Part shown: positions 27,206 through 35,708 of the stretch, piece by piece | Position numbering within the stretch: the stretch's first letter is position 1 | Layout: every line of letters starts with the position of its first letter | Source of the DNA: Nocardia cyriacigeorgica | GTDB lineage: Bacteria; Actinomycetota; Actinomycetes; Mycobacteriales; Mycobacteriaceae | Direction of reading: 5' to 3' | DNA length: 64,000 nt | Assembly: GCF_029868385.1 (NCBI RefSeq) | Contig: NZ_JARWNX010000038.1 | Location: 124,001-188,000, forward strand | Position numbers and translations under genes: made by a program | Notes under the pieces: generated by a model | The model's input: only the letters and a program-made list of their open reading frames with translations | Told to the model about the DNA's origin: nothing | Databases searched by the model: none

Positions 27206-27751
27206 TCAGTGTCCCAGCGCGACCAGGGCGCGGGCGTTGACCTCGTCGATCTCGCCGACACCGTCGACGGTGACGACCAGGCCGTCGTAGTGCTCGAGCA
27301 GCGGCTCGGTCTCCGAGCGGTACACCCGGAGCCGGTTGCGGATCACGTCCGCGTTGTCATCGCCGCGGCCGCGCGCGAGCATGCGCTCGGTGAGCACCTC
27401 TTCGGGAACGACGAAGCAGAGGACGGCGTCCAGCTTCTTGTCCATATCGCCGAGGATCTTCTCCAGCGCATCGGCCTGATCGACCGTGCGCGGGTAACCG
27501 TCGAGCACGAAACCGTTCGCCGCGTCGGGCTCGGCCACCCTCGCCTCGACCATCCGGTTGGTCACATCGCTGGGGACCAGATCCCCGGCATCGATGTACT
27601 TCTGCGCCTCGCGACCCAGCGGGGTCTGCTGGCTGATGTTCGCACGGAACAGGTCCCCCGTGGAGATGTGTGGCACGCCGAGCTTTTCCGACAGCAGAAC
27701 GGCTTGCGTGCCCTTGCCGGCACCCGGCGGTCCGAGCAGTACAACTCTCAC
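27206..27751 (-). CDS. adk: Adenylate kinase (short form without full LID)
   Basis: 181 aa. It interconverts ATP+AMP and 2 ADP. P-loop GPPGAGKGT near residue 7, AMP-binding STGDLFR and [10 protein letters not shown], and a short arginine-containing lid (ARGRGDD), as in mycobacterial Adk. The GTG start overlaps the secY stop by 4 bases (GTGA), giving translational coupling. Confidence 0.97.
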   Translation of the reverse strand: MRVVLLGPPGAGKGTQAVLLSEKLGVPHISTGDLFRANISQQTPLGREAQKYIDAGDLVPSDVTNRMVEARVAEPDAANGFVLDGYPRTVDQADALEKILGDMDKKLDAVLCFVVPEEVLTERMLARGRGDDNADVIRNRLRVYRSETEPLLEHYDGLVVTVDGVGEIDEVNARALVALGH

Positions 27752-29070
27752 TTGAGGAACCCTTCGTAATTTCGATTCATCAGTTGGCTTTCGATCTGCT
27801 TCACGGTGTCCAAACCGACGCTCACCATGATCAGCACGGCGGTACCGCCGAACGGCAGGTTCTGCACACCGCCGCTGTTGCCGATATCGAGGAACAGGTT
27901 CGGCAGGACGGCCACGAGACCGAGGTAGATCGAGCCGGGGAGGGTGATGCGGCTCAGCACGAAACTGAGGTGATCGGCGGTCGGCTTACCGGGACGGTAG
28001 CCGGGAATGAAGCCGCCGAACTTCTTCATCTCGTCGGCGCGTTCCTCCGGGTTGAAGGTGATCGCGACATAGAAGTAGGTGAAGAACACGATCAGACCGA
28101 AGTAGATCGCGATATAGACCGGGTTGCCCGGGTTCACCAGGTATTTCTGGATGAGTTCCTGCCACCAGCTCGGGTCCGGGTTGTTCTGCGACCCCGTCAG
28201 CTGCGCGATCAGATTCGGCAGATACAGCAGCGAGGACGCGAAGATCACCGGGATGACACCGGCCTGGTTCACCTTCAACGGCAGGTAGGTCGACGATCCG
28301 CCGTACATCTTGCGGCCGACCACACGTTTGGCGTACTGCACCGGAATCCGACGCTGACCCTGTTCGACGAAGATCACCGCGACGATGATCGCGAACGCGG
28401 CCAGACACACCAGGCCGAACACCAGGCCACCGCGGCTGTCCAGAATGGCCTTGCCCTCGGTGGGGATGCGGGCGGCGATACCGGCGAAGATCAGCAGCGA
28501 CATACCGTTGCCGACACCGCGCTCGGTGATCTGCTCACCGAACCACATGACCAGGGCCGCACCGGCGGTCATGACCAGCACGATGATGATCATGCCGAAG
28601 ATACTGGTGTCTGCGAGAATGTCCTGCTGGCAGCCTTGCAACAGCTGACCGCGGGCCGCGAGCGCGACCAGACCGGTGGCTTGCAGCACGGCGAGCGCGA
28701 TCGACAGATAACGCGTGTACTGCGTCATCTTGGTCTGACCGGCCTGGCCTTCCTTACGCAGTTCCTCGAACCGCGGGATGACGACCGTCAGCAGCTGAAT
28801 GATGATGCTCGCGGTGATGTAGGGCATGATGCCGATCGCGAAGACCGACAATTGCAGCAGCGCACCACCGGAGAACAGGTTGATCAGCTGGTAGATACCG
28901 GCGTTCTCACCGCCGGAGACCAGATCGACGCACTCTTGCACCGCTTTGTAGTCGACACCGGGCGACGGCAACGCGGCACCGGCACGGTACAGCGCGACCA
29001 ACCCCAGCGTGAAGAGAATCTTCCGCCGTAAGTCCGGAGTCCGGAAGGCCGATACGAAGGCGGAAAGCAC
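27748..29070 (-). CDS. secY: Preprotein translocase channel SecY
   Basis: 440 aa with ten membrane segments. It starts [21 protein letters not shown] and has the conserved cytoplasmic loop with [16 protein letters not shown]. Start is GTG at 29070 with AGGAGG upstream. It forms the Sec channel with SecE and SecG. It is separated from rplO by a hairpin, so secY-adk-map probably have their own promoter within 29071-29194, although read-through from the ribosomal operon is possible. Confidence 0.97.
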   Translation of the reverse strand: MLSAFVSAFRTPDLRRKILFTLGLVALYRAGAALPSPGVDYKAVQECVDLVSGGENAGIYQLINLFSGGALLQLSVFAIGIMPYITASIIIQLLTVVIPRFEELRKEGQAGQTKMTQYTRYLSIALAVLQATGLVALAARGQLLQGCQQDILADTSIFGMIIIVLVMTAGAALVMWFGEQITERGVGNGMSLLIFAGIAARIPTEGKAILDSRGGLVFGLVCLAAFAIIVAVIFVEQGQRRIPVQYAKRVVGRKMYGGSSTYLPLKVNQAGVIPVIFASSLLYLPNLIAQLTGSQNNPDPSWWQELIQKYLVNPGNPVYIAIYFGLIVFFTYFYVAITFNPEERADEMKKFGGFIPGYRPGKPTADHLSFVLSRITLPGSIYLGLVAVLPNLFLDIGNSGGVQNLPFGGTAVLIMVSVGLDTVKQIESQLMNRNYEGFLK

Positions 29071-29194
29071 AGATCCTCCTGGCGAACGACATGGTCATGC
29101 CATGGAATTTTCAGCGGTGGCCCGGAATATGGTGTCCCGGTCCTGCGACGCCGACCCCATGACGAGTCTTGGCAGACAACACTTGAACTCTAAC

Positions 29195-29233
29195 AGTGGC
29201 ACCGGACGAGTTCTTCACTCGTCCGGTGCCGCT
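29195..29233 (-). terminator. Hairpin after rplO, before secY
   Basis: Perfect 13-bp arms (29198-29210 and 29218-29230), extended by partial pairing to 29195/29233, with loop TTCTTCA. It directly follows the rplO stop at 29249. No long T-run follows, so it could be an attenuator rather than a full stop. Confidence 0.8.
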
Positions 29234-29248
29234 GTGGAATTCCTAACG

Positions 29249-29692
29249 TCAGCCGAGCTCGGTGACGGTGCCACCGGCCGCGGTGATCTTCTCCTTGGCA
29301 GCGCCGGAGAACTTGTCCGCGCTGATCTGCACGGCGACGGCGATCTCGCCCTCGCCGAGAACCTTGACCAGCTGGTTCTTGCGGACCGCACCGGCGGCGA
29401 CGAGCTCGTCCTTGCCGATCTCGCCACCCTGCGGGAACAGCTCGGCGATGGCGCCGACGTTCACGACCTGGTACTCGACCCGGAACGGGTTCGTGAAGCC
29501 CTTGAGCTTGGGCAGCCGCATATGAATCGGCATCTGCCCACCCTCGAAGGCGGCCGGGACATTCTTACGAGCCTTGGTGCCCTTGGTACCACGGCCCGCG
29601 GTCTTACCCTTGGAGCCCTCACCGCGACCCACACGGGTCTTCGCGGTCTTGGCCCCGGGGGCGGGACGCAGGTGATGCAACTTGATGGTCAT
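29249..29692 (-). CDS. rplO: 50S ribosomal protein L15
   Basis: 147 aa from [13 protein letters not shown]; an in-frame upstream extension was rejected because it overlaps rpmD. Typical L15: Gly/Lys-rich N-terminus ([19 protein letters not shown]), then a globular C-terminus. Start is 1 base after the rpmD stop. Confidence 0.97.
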   Translation of the reverse strand: MTIKLHHLRPAPGAKTAKTRVGRGEGSKGKTAGRGTKGTKARKNVPAAFEGGQMPIHMRLPKLKGFTNPFRVEYQVVNVGAIAELFPQGGEIGKDELVAAGAVRKNQLVKVLGEGEIAVAVQISADKFSGAAKEKITAAGGTVTELG

Positions 29693-29693
29693 G

Positions 29694-29873
29694 TCAGACC
29701 TCCTCAACTGTTACGAGGTGGCGCACGACGTTGATCAGCCCACGGTTCTGGGCATTGTCCTCACGGACCACCGACTTGCGGATGCCCCGCAGGCCGAGGG
29801 TGCGCAGGCTGTCCCGCTGATTCTGCTTGGCGCCGATCGAACTCTTGATCTGGGTCACCTTGAGATCTGCCAT
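29694..29873 (-). CDS. rpmD: 50S ribosomal protein L30
   Basis: 59 aa. Read directly: [20 protein letters not shown]..., then [15 protein letters not shown] and [14 protein letters not shown]. Typical short bacterial L30. It sits between rpsE (gap 2 bases) and rplO (gap 1 base), as in the standard spc operon order. Confidence 0.97.
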   Translation of the reverse strand: MADLKVTQIKSSIGAKQNQRDSLRTLGLRGIRKSVVREDNAQNRGLINVVRHLVTVEEV

Positions 29874-29875
29874 CG

Positions 29876-30532
29876 TCAGACTCCTTGTCCGGCACGGGCA
29901 CGCAGCATGCCCGCGGGAGCGACGTCCTCGAGCGGCAGACCACGACGGGCCGCGACCTCTTCGGGACGCTGCAACATCTTGAGCGCGGCAACGGTCGCGT
30001 GGACGACGTTGATCGCATTGTCGCTACCGAGCGACTTGGCCAGGATGTCGTGGATACCGGCGCACTCCAGCACGGCGCGCGCGGCGCCACCGGCGATCAC
30101 ACCGGTACCGGGGGAAGCCGGACGCAGCATGACCACACCGGCCGCCGCCTCGCCCTGCACCGGGTGGGTGATGGTGGAGCCGATCATCGGCACGCGGAAG
30201 AAGCCCTTGCGCGCTTCCTCGACGCCCTTCTGGATGGCCGCGGGAACTTCCTTGGCCTTGCCGTAACCGACGCCGACCAGGCCGTTGCCGTCACCGACGA
30301 TGACGAGGGCGGTGAAGCTGAAGCGACGACCACCCTTCACGACCTTCGACACACGGTTGATCGCTACGACGCGCTCGAGCTGGTTCTTGTCGGCCTGCTG
30401 GTCCCGACGGTCACCGCCGCCGCGGCGGTCACGACCGCCACCGCGGCCGTCGCGGTTGTCGCCACCACCGGCGGCACCGTTCTGCTGTCCGGCGGGTCCG
30501 TTGCCGCCGTCACGCCTCTGACGTCCCGGCAT
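29876..30532 (-). CDS. rpsE: 30S ribosomal protein S5
   Basis: 218 aa. An actinobacterial Gly/Asp/Arg-rich N-terminal extension of about 50 residues precedes the S5 double-stranded-RNA-binding fold ([22 protein letters not shown]) and the C-terminal domain ([20 protein letters not shown]). Confidence 0.97.
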   Translation of the reverse strand: MPGRQRRDGGNGPAGQQNGAAGGGDNRDGRGGGRDRRGGGDRRDQQADKNQLERVVAINRVSKVVKGGRRFSFTALVIVGDGNGLVGVGYGKAKEVPAAIQKGVEEARKGFFRVPMIGSTITHPVQGEAAAGVVMLRPASPGTGVIAGGAARAVLECAGIHDILAKSLGSDNAINVVHATVAALKMLQRPEEVAARRGLPLEDVAPAGMLRARAGQGV

Positions 30533-30563
30533 CAGACGTTCCTTCCGTAAATGTTTGCAGTCA

Positions 30564-30971
30564 TCAGAACTTCAACCCGCCTTCACGAGCGGCATCGGCC
30601 AGCGCGGCGATGCGGCCGTGGTAGTCGTGGCCACCACGGTCGAACACGACGGCGTCGACACCGGCTGCCTTGGCACGCTCGGCCAGCAGTTCGCCGACCT
30701 TCTTGCCCTTGGCGGTCTTGTCGCCGTCGAGCGCGCGCACATCGGCCTCGATGCTGGAGGCCGCGGCGATGGTCTTGCCGATCGAGTCGTCGACCAGCTG
30801 GGCGTGCAGATGCCGCGAGGAGCGGTGCACGACCAGACGCGGACGCTCGGTGGTACCGGCGACCTTCTTGCGCAGGCGGAAGTGGCGACGGGTCTTCGAC
30901 AGCCGACGCCGGGTAGAAGCATCCTTGCCCAGCGGAATGCGCTTGGCCTTCTGATTCTCGGTTTGCGCCAT
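30564..30971 (-). CDS. rplR: 50S ribosomal protein L18
   Basis: 135 aa from [13 protein letters not shown] two codons upstream is less likely because it overlaps the rplF stop. Binds 5S rRNA. Conserved [21 protein letters not shown] and [11 protein letters not shown] are present. It starts 2 bases after the rplF stop. Confidence 0.97.
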   Translation of the reverse strand: MAQTENQKAKRIPLGKDASTRRRLSKTRRHFRLRKKVAGTTERPRLVVHRSSRHLHAQLVDDSIGKTIAAASSIEADVRALDGDKTAKGKKVGELLAERAKAAGVDAVVFDRGGHDYHGRIAALADAAREGGLKF

Positions 30972-30973
30972 GA

Positions 30974-31513
30974 TCACTTACCCGTCTTTCCGACCTTGCG
31001 GCGAACGTTCTCGCCTGCGTAGCGGATGCCCTTGCCCTTGTACGGCTCCGGCTTCCGGTACTTGCGGATGTTGGCGGCGACCTCGCCGACCAACTGCTTG
31101 TCGATACCGGCCACCGAGAACTTGGTGGGCGATTCCACCGCGAAGGTGATGCCCTGCGGGGGCTCGGCAACGACCGGGTGGCTGTAGCCGAGGGCGAATT
31201 CGAGGTTCTGGCCCTTGAGCGCGACGCGGTAACCGACGCCGGCGATCTCGAGCTTCTTCTCGTAGCCCTTGGTGACGCCTTCGATCATGTTGGCGACCAG
31301 AGTGCGGGTCAGGCCGTGCAGTGCACGGCTACGGCGCTCGTCGTCGGGACGGGTGACCGCGAGCTGACCATCATCGCCCTTGGCGACGACGATCGGCTCG
31401 GACACCGTCAGCGACAGCTGGCCCTTGGGGCCCTTCACTGCGACGTCCTGGCCCTCGATGGTGACTTCGACGCCGGAGGGGATGGCGATGGGCTGCTTAC
31501 CAATACGCGACAT
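30974..31513 (-). CDS. rplF: 50S ribosomal protein L6
   Basis: 179 aa. [15 protein letters not shown] start, duplicated L6 fold and C-terminal [21 protein letters not shown], all conserved. Follows rpsH by 13 bases. Confidence 0.97.
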   Translation of the reverse strand: MSRIGKQPIAIPSGVEVTIEGQDVAVKGPKGQLSLTVSEPIVVAKGDDGQLAVTRPDDERRSRALHGLTRTLVANMIEGVTKGYEKKLEIAGVGYRVALKGQNLEFALGYSHPVVAEPPQGITFAVESPTKFSVAGIDKQLVGEVAANIRKYRKPEPYKGKGIRYAGENVRRKVGKTGK

Positions 31514-31526
31514 GTCTCTACCTCCC

Positions 31527-31925
31527 TTACCAGACGTAGGCGAGGACTTCGCCGCCCACGCCGGCTTTGGCCGCCTGACGATCTGTCAGCAGGCCGGTGG
31601 ACGTGGAGATGATCGCCACGCCGAGGCCGCCGAGGACCTTGGGCAGGTTGGTGGACTTCGCGTACACACGCAGACCCGGCTTCGAGACGCGGCGCAGGCC
31701 CTGGAGGCTGCGCTCACGGCTGGGGCCGTACTTCAGATCGACGACGAGGTTCTTACCAACGGTCGCGTCTTCGGTGCGGTAATCGGCGATGTAACCCTCA
31801 CGCTTCAGGATCTCGGCGATGTTCGCCTTGAGCTTGGAGTGCGGAGCCTTCACCTGATCGTGGTACGCCGAGTTGGCGTTGCGCAGACGTGTCAGGAAGT
31901 CTGCGATCGGATCAGTCATGGTCAT
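31527..31925 (-). CDS. rpsH: 30S ribosomal protein S8
   Basis: 132 aa from [23 protein letters not shown], matching the mycobacterial length. A longer frame reaching 32156 has no ribosomal sequence and runs through the promoter, so it was rejected. C-terminus [26 protein letters not shown] is conserved. It is the first gene of the second half of a split spc operon, with its own promoter about 180 bases upstream. Confidence 0.97.
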   Translation of the reverse strand: MTMTDPIADFLTRLRNANSAYHDQVKAPHSKLKANIAEILKREGYIADYRTEDATVGKNLVVDLKYGPSRERSLQGLRRVSKPGLRVYAKSTNLPKVLGGLGVAIISTSTGLLTDRQAAKAGVGGEVLAYVW

Positions 31926-32100
31926 AGTTCGACCTCGACACCTTTCTCGCTGCGGTTCCCATACAGCACCCGCGACCCTTTCGGGCCTACAGATCGTGGG
32001 CCTACAACAATTCGGCTGGTCCGGCCGACCCTTGCCGACCGGATGAGTTCGTATCGCCCGAGCCACCCACATACAGACCGCATGCGGGCACAGAGGTGCC

Positions 32101-32150
32101 CAGGCAACCGGTCTAGTGTAGACGGGGGCGTGAACAGGGCAAAATCGGGG
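32101..32150 (-). promoter_or_regulatory. Promoter of the rpsH-rplO half operon (copy of the rplN promoter)
   Basis: Minus strand: -35 TTTGCC (32138-32143), 17-base spacer, -10 TACACT (32115-32120), probable start near 32108. The 21 bases at 32101-32121 are identical to 35097-35117 before rplN, and CCCCGATTT just upstream (32142-32150) is also shared. The leader of about 180 bases before rpsH has no gene. Confidence 0.75.
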
Positions 32151-32514
32151 CTCCACCGTCCTCGAAACCGCTGGCCTGGTCGTCGTATCGCCGTTGATTC
32201 TCGCCGAACTGGATCATGTGGGACGGCGTGCGCTCGGGCAGGCTCGGGCGATCTCGATGATCGAGGACATCACCGCTCAAGCGCGTTCAGGGATGTTCGA
32301 AATCGCCGTTTTGACGACCGAGGTCCTCGATCAGGCGAACGCGGTCCGAACGCTCTACCCCGCGCTACGTCTCGACCTCGCCGGCGCGGTCGGCGTCGCG
32401 CTGGCCGCCGAATACGAGACCGACTCCATCCTCACTCTCGACCGCCGGGATTTTCGCGCCCTCACACCGCTTACCGCGCACACGGCGTTTCGACTCATGC
32501 CCGATGACATGTAG
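32134..32514 (+). pseudogene. 5'-truncated PIN-domain (VapC-like) remnant
   Basis: The frame is open from 32134 to a stop at 32514. The first possible start, TTG 32194, cuts into the domain. Visible PIN features: [14 protein letters not shown], then a helical middle, then ETDSILTLDRRDFRAL. The N-terminal strand with the first catalytic Asp is absent, and the missing end coincides with the rpsH promoter block. No antitoxin gene is adjacent. Probably an inactive remnant; a very divergent small PIN protein is the alternative. Confidence 0.6.
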
Positions 32515-32553
32515 GTCGTCGTCGATGCCAGATCTCTGCCTGATTCCGGCTGC

Positions 32554-32955
32554 TCACCACAGGAAGCATGGCATCGGGTGGATGCCGAGGTGGAGGGTGG
32601 GGAAGATGCCCTGGTTGTTGCCCGGGGCGGGGTCGGGTGTGCGGCTCGTGGCGGCGGCCGCGGCGAGTTCGAGGGTGCGCATGGGGCCGAGGTCGTAGGT
32701 GATGGTGCGGCCCGGTTCGATCACGGCTTCGTGGCGCTCGCCCGCGGGGCCGAAGGCGGACCAGTAGCGGACGGTGACGTCGTATGCGGGTGCGGGGCCG
32801 TGGTTGCGCACCGTGACCACATGGTTCCTCGGGTATCCGCATCCGGCGTTCACCTGGAGATCCGCCGGTTGCTGCGCGAGCGCGGCACCCGACCCGATCA
32901 ACAATGCGAGCATCGTGGCCCCCGATGACACCGCCCCCAGCGCGATGAGCCTCAT
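32554..32955 (-). CDS. Small secreted protein with CARDB-like beta domain
   Basis: 133 aa from ATG 32955. A signal peptide (MRLIALGAVSSGATMLALL...) with a likely cut after ALA-Q. The mature part (ADLQVNAGCGYPRNHVVTVRNHGPAPAYDVTVRYW...) has the Ig-like pattern of CARDB domains. Two or three Cys may form a disulfide. The function is unknown. It lies inside the insert that splits the spc operon. Confidence 0.65.
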   Translation of the reverse strand: MRLIALGAVSSGATMLALLIGSGAALAQQPADLQVNAGCGYPRNHVVTVRNHGPAPAYDVTVRYWSAFGPAGERHEAVIEPGRTITYDLGPMRTLELAAAAATSRTPDPAPGNNQGIFPTLHLGIHPMPCFLW

Positions 32956-33141
32956 CCACCAACGGTAGGGCACGGCGTCGCGATGGCACAGCGCACCGAG
33001 GTCTGCGCCACTCGAGGTTTTCGCCGCATCTGCCCGGTCAACAAGTAGGCAGCGGCCGCCGCGCCGGGACGGCGGGCATCCGCATGAGGGCATATTTCCC
33101 GGACACCAATCGCGCCCGATGGCGCAGGCGAGGAGGAATAG

Positions 33142-33405
33142 GTGCGATCCATCAAAGCCGGCATTGCCGCCCTGGCGGTGGCGGCGGCAACTGTGGCCGT
33201 TGCGGGTCCCGCGCAGGCCGACGAGCCGCTGCCCGGTGCGCCGGAGGAGCGGATCACGATCGATATCAACCTGCTGGGGTGCTCGATCGGGGCTGGGCTC
33301 GGTGTGGACCTGCTGCTGGCGCTGACCACCGGCCAGGGGTCGAGCACGACCATCGGGTCCGGGCTGGCGACGCGGCTGAAGCTGGCGGGCTGCCTGCCCT
33401 GGTGA
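33142..33405 (+). CDS. Small secreted protein, two cysteines
   Basis: 87 aa from GTG 33142, with GAGGAGG 5-11 bases upstream. Signal peptide (IKAGIAALAVAAATVAVAGPAQA) cut before DEPLP. The mature part of about 60 residues has two Cys (LLGCSIG, LAGCLPW) that may pair. Small exported proteins of this type are common in Nocardia and mycobacteria; the family is not recognised. Confidence 0.65.
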   Translation: MRSIKAGIAALAVAAATVAVAGPAQADEPLPGAPEERITIDINLLGCSIGAGLGVDLLLALTTGQGSSTTIGSGLATRLKLAGCLPW

Positions 33406-33423
33406 CCCCGCAATAACGAGCAA

Positions 33424-33452
33424 GGGCACGGACTCGACCAGAGTCCGTGCCC
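33424..33452. terminator. Bidirectional hairpin between rpsN and the small secreted gene
   Basis: Perfect 12-bp arms GGGCACGGACTC / GAGTCCGTGCCC with loop GACCA, extended outwards by AACGA/TCGTT with a small bulge. It serves both convergent genes: on the minus strand it ends the rplN-rplX-rplE-rpsN transcript. Confidence 0.85.
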
Positions 33453-33498
33453 TCGTTCAGGTTTCGCCTAGGCGGTTGCGCTCACCAGGAGCGCGAGC

Positions 33499-33684
33499 TC
33501 ACCAGGAGCTCTTGTGCACGCCCGGCAGTTCGCCGCGGTGCGCCATTTCGCGCAGGCACACGCGGCACAGGCCGAACTTGCGGTAGACCGCGTGGGGGCG
33601 GCCGCAGCGCTGGCAGCGGGTGTAGGCGCGGACGGCGAACTTCGGCTTGGCGTTCGCCTTGTTGACCAGAGCTTTCTTTGCCAT
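33499..33684 (-). CDS. rpsN: 30S ribosomal protein S14, type Z (zinc form)
   Basis: 61 aa from [13 protein letters not shown]. The zinc ribbon CQRC...CRVC is intact, so this is the Zn-dependent short form. It is normally followed directly by rpsH, but here a hairpin and a 1.6-kb insert follow. Confidence 0.97.
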   Translation of the reverse strand: MAKKALVNKANAKPKFAVRAYTRCQRCGRPHAVYRKFGLCRVCLREMAHRGELPGVHKSSW

Positions 33685-33688
33685 GTGC

Positions 33689-34252
33689 TCAGTTCTCCTT
33701 GAACGGGAAGCCGAGGTGCTTGAGCAGGGCACGGCCTTCTTCGTTGTTGGTCGCCGTGGTCACCACGGTGATGTCCATACCGCGCGGGCGGTCGATGGAG
33801 TCCACGTCGATCTCGTGGAACATCGACTGCTCGCTGAGGCCGAACGTGTAGTTGCCGTTGCCGTCGAACTGCTTCGGCGACAGACCACGGAAGTCGCGGA
33901 TACGCGGCAGCGCGATGGAGACCAGGCGGTCCAGGAACTCCCACATGCGGTCGCCGCGCAGGGTGACCTTCGCGCCGATCGGCATGCCCTCACGCAGCTT
34001 GAACTGCGCGATGGACTTGGTGGCCTTGCGGATCTCCGGCTTCTGGCCGGTGATCAGGGCCAGGTCGTTGACCGCGCCGTTGATGAGCTTGGCGTCGCGC
34101 GCGGCGTCACCGACACCCATGTTCACGACGACCTTCACCACGCCGGGGATCTGCATCACGTTGGCGTAGTCGAACTCGTTCTTCAGCGCGTCCTTGATTT
34201 CCTCGCGGTAGCGCTGCTTCAGCCGGGGCTGGACGTTTTCAGTCGTGGTCAT
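33689..34252 (-). CDS. rplE: 50S ribosomal protein L5
   Basis: 187 aa from [19 protein letters not shown]; the longer in-frame start overlaps rplX and was rejected. Binds 5S rRNA. Conserved [13 protein letters not shown] and [13 protein letters not shown]. One base after the rplX stop. Confidence 0.97.
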   Translation of the reverse strand: MTTTENVQPRLKQRYREEIKDALKNEFDYANVMQIPGVVKVVVNMGVGDAARDAKLINGAVNDLALITGQKPEIRKATKSIAQFKLREGMPIGAKVTLRGDRMWEFLDRLVSIALPRIRDFRGLSPKQFDGNGNYTFGLSEQSMFHEIDVDSIDRPRGMDITVVTTATNNEEGRALLKHLGFPFKEN

Positions 34253-34253
34253 G

Positions 34254-34571
34254 TCAGATGTCCTTCCCGTTGTTACGGGAGATCCGAACCCGCTTGCCGG
34301 TCTCTTCGTCGGTCCGGTAGCCGATACGGGTCGGCTTGCCATCGGAGTCGACGACCATCACGTTGGAGACGTGGATCGGGGCTTCCTGGGTCACGATGCC
34401 GCCCGAGGAGGCGCCGCGCTGGTTGGCGGAGTTCGCGACGTGCTTCTTGATCCGGTTCACGCCCTCGACGAGGACCTTTTCGGTCGCCGGGTAGGCCTGG
34501 ATGACCTTGCCCTTGGCGCCCTTGTCCTTGCCCGAGATGACGAGCACGGTGTCACCCTTGTGCACCTTCAT
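34254..34571 (-). CDS. rplX: 50S ribosomal protein L24
   Basis: 105 aa. The KOW motif ([21 protein letters not shown]) at the N-terminus is conserved. One base after the rplN stop. Confidence 0.97.
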   Translation of the reverse strand: MKVHKGDTVLVISGKDKGAKGKVIQAYPATEKVLVEGVNRIKKHVANSANQRGASSGGIVTQEAPIHVSNVMVVDSDGKPTRIGYRTDEETGKRVRISRNNGKDI

Positions 34572-34572
34572 G

Positions 34573-34941
34573 TCAGAGCACCTCCGGAGCCAGCGAGACG
34601 ATCTTCATGAACTTCTTGTCGCGCAGCTCGCGGCCGACCGGGCCGAAGATGCGGGTGCCGCGCGGATCGTTGTCCGCCTTGATGAGCACGGCGGCGTTCT
34701 CGTCGAAACGGATGTAGGAACCATCCGGACGACGGCGCTCCTTGGTGGTGCGCACGACGACGGCCTTGACGACGTCACCCCGCTTGACGTTGCCGCCGGG
34801 GATGGCGTCCTTCACGGTGGCGACGATGACATCGCCGATACCGGCATAGCGACGTGACGAGCCACCGAGAACGCGGATGCAAAGGATTTCCTTCGCTCCC
34901 GTGTTGTCGGCGACGCGCAGTCGCGACTCCTGCTGAATCAC
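34573..34941 (-). CDS. rplN: 50S ribosomal protein L14
   Basis: 122 aa from GTG 34941. [20 protein letters not shown] start and [24 protein letters not shown] end match actinobacterial L14. AAGGAGG lies 6 bases upstream. First gene of this half of the spc operon. Confidence 0.97.
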   Translation of the reverse strand: MIQQESRLRVADNTGAKEILCIRVLGGSSRRYAGIGDVIVATVKDAIPGGNVKRGDVVKAVVVRTTKERRRPDGSYIRFDENAAVLIKADNDPRGTRIFGPVGRELRDKKFMKIVSLAPEVL

Positions 34942-35096
34942 TTCAGCCTCCTTGACCTGGACGTAAAAGCACGCCGGATTTCCGACCCGACGGGCATGGT
35001 CGCGTTACCACCCGAACGCGCGCCTGCCAGCGGTTTCTTCGATCCTGATGGACCAACCACTGGGGGTTCGCGGCCGGATTGCGGGCACAGCTGCCG

Positions 35097-35147
35097 CAGG
35101 CAACCGGTCTAGTGTAGGTGAATGCCCAGGTCGGACCCAAATCGGGG
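35097..35147 (-). promoter_or_regulatory. Promoter of rplN-rplX-rplE-rpsN
   Basis: Minus strand: -35 TTGGGT (35135-35140), 18-base spacer, -10 TACACT (35111-35116), start near 35104. The downstream 21 bases (35097-35117) and upstream CCCCGATTT (35139-35147) recur before rpsH. Leader of about 160 bases. Confidence 0.75.
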
Positions 35148-35153
35148 TGGGAG

Positions 35154-35642
35154 CTAACCGCGCTTGCTCTTGTACTCGCGCCACCGCTCGATCAACTGAT
35201 CCATATCGCTCTGGACGAAATCGAAGAATTCCATCGCTTCGGACAGGCGCTCGCCTGCCGCGCCGCCCTCGCCGACCACGCCGATACCGAACCGAAGAGC
35301 GTCTTTCCAGCCGTCCAGCGAGCTGTTGCGGATGCCGAGCACGGTTTCCCAGACGTCCTCGCGGATGCGGTACTGGTCCTTGCGGGTGCGCGGGACCCGC
35401 TCCCTGGTGACGAATCCGATCTGGGACAGGAAGCGCACCGCACCGGAGATCGATGGCTGGCTGGCTTCCAGCGCATCGGCCAGTTCGGCCGAGGTCATCA
35501 CGCCCGATTCGCTGATCAACATGCGCGCGAGTACGCGCGAGGCCATCGGCGGCACCCCGGTCGCGGCCATTGCCGAGCCGAGGCGTTCGACGAAGGCTCG
35601 CTCCTGGCCGGGGTCGGCGGTGGTCGGTATCGGCGCAGCCAT
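35154..35642 (-). CDS. GbsR/MarR-family transcriptional regulator
   Basis: 162 aa. Winged helix at about residues 40-95 (ISESGVMTSAELADALEASQPSISGAVRFLSQIGFVTRE), with the GbsR-like C-terminal helical part. It is divergent from the MFS exporter across a 66-base AT-rich gap, so it probably represses that exporter. The ligand is unknown. Confidence 0.85.
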   Translation of the reverse strand: MAAPIPTTADPGQERAFVERLGSAMAATGVPPMASRVLARMLISESGVMTSAELADALEASQPSISGAVRFLSQIGFVTRERVPRTRKDQYRIREDVWETVLGIRNSSLDGWKDALRFGIGVVGEGGAAGERLSEAMEFFDFVQSDMDQLIERWREYKSKRG

Positions 35643-35708
35643 GACGCCACAATACCGGGCACCATCGCATCTATTGCAACTATCAGAAGTAAGTAATAAT
35701 ATTGATTC
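35643..35708. promoter_or_regulatory. AT-rich divergent promoter of the GbsR-like regulator and MFS exporter
   Basis: 66 bases. The stretch 35670-35708 is the most AT-rich of this region and must contain the exporter promoter and probably the regulator's operator. No clean palindrome is visible. Confidence 0.5.

Noticed and set aside
31926..32156. 77-codon N-terminal extension of rpsH
   Set aside because: Runs through the promoter and leader; S8 begins at [10 protein letters not shown] in relatives.
32956..33429. Long N-terminal extension of the small secreted protein
   Set aside because: No signal or domain pattern, overlaps the plus-strand secreted gene; the real signal peptide begins at 32955.
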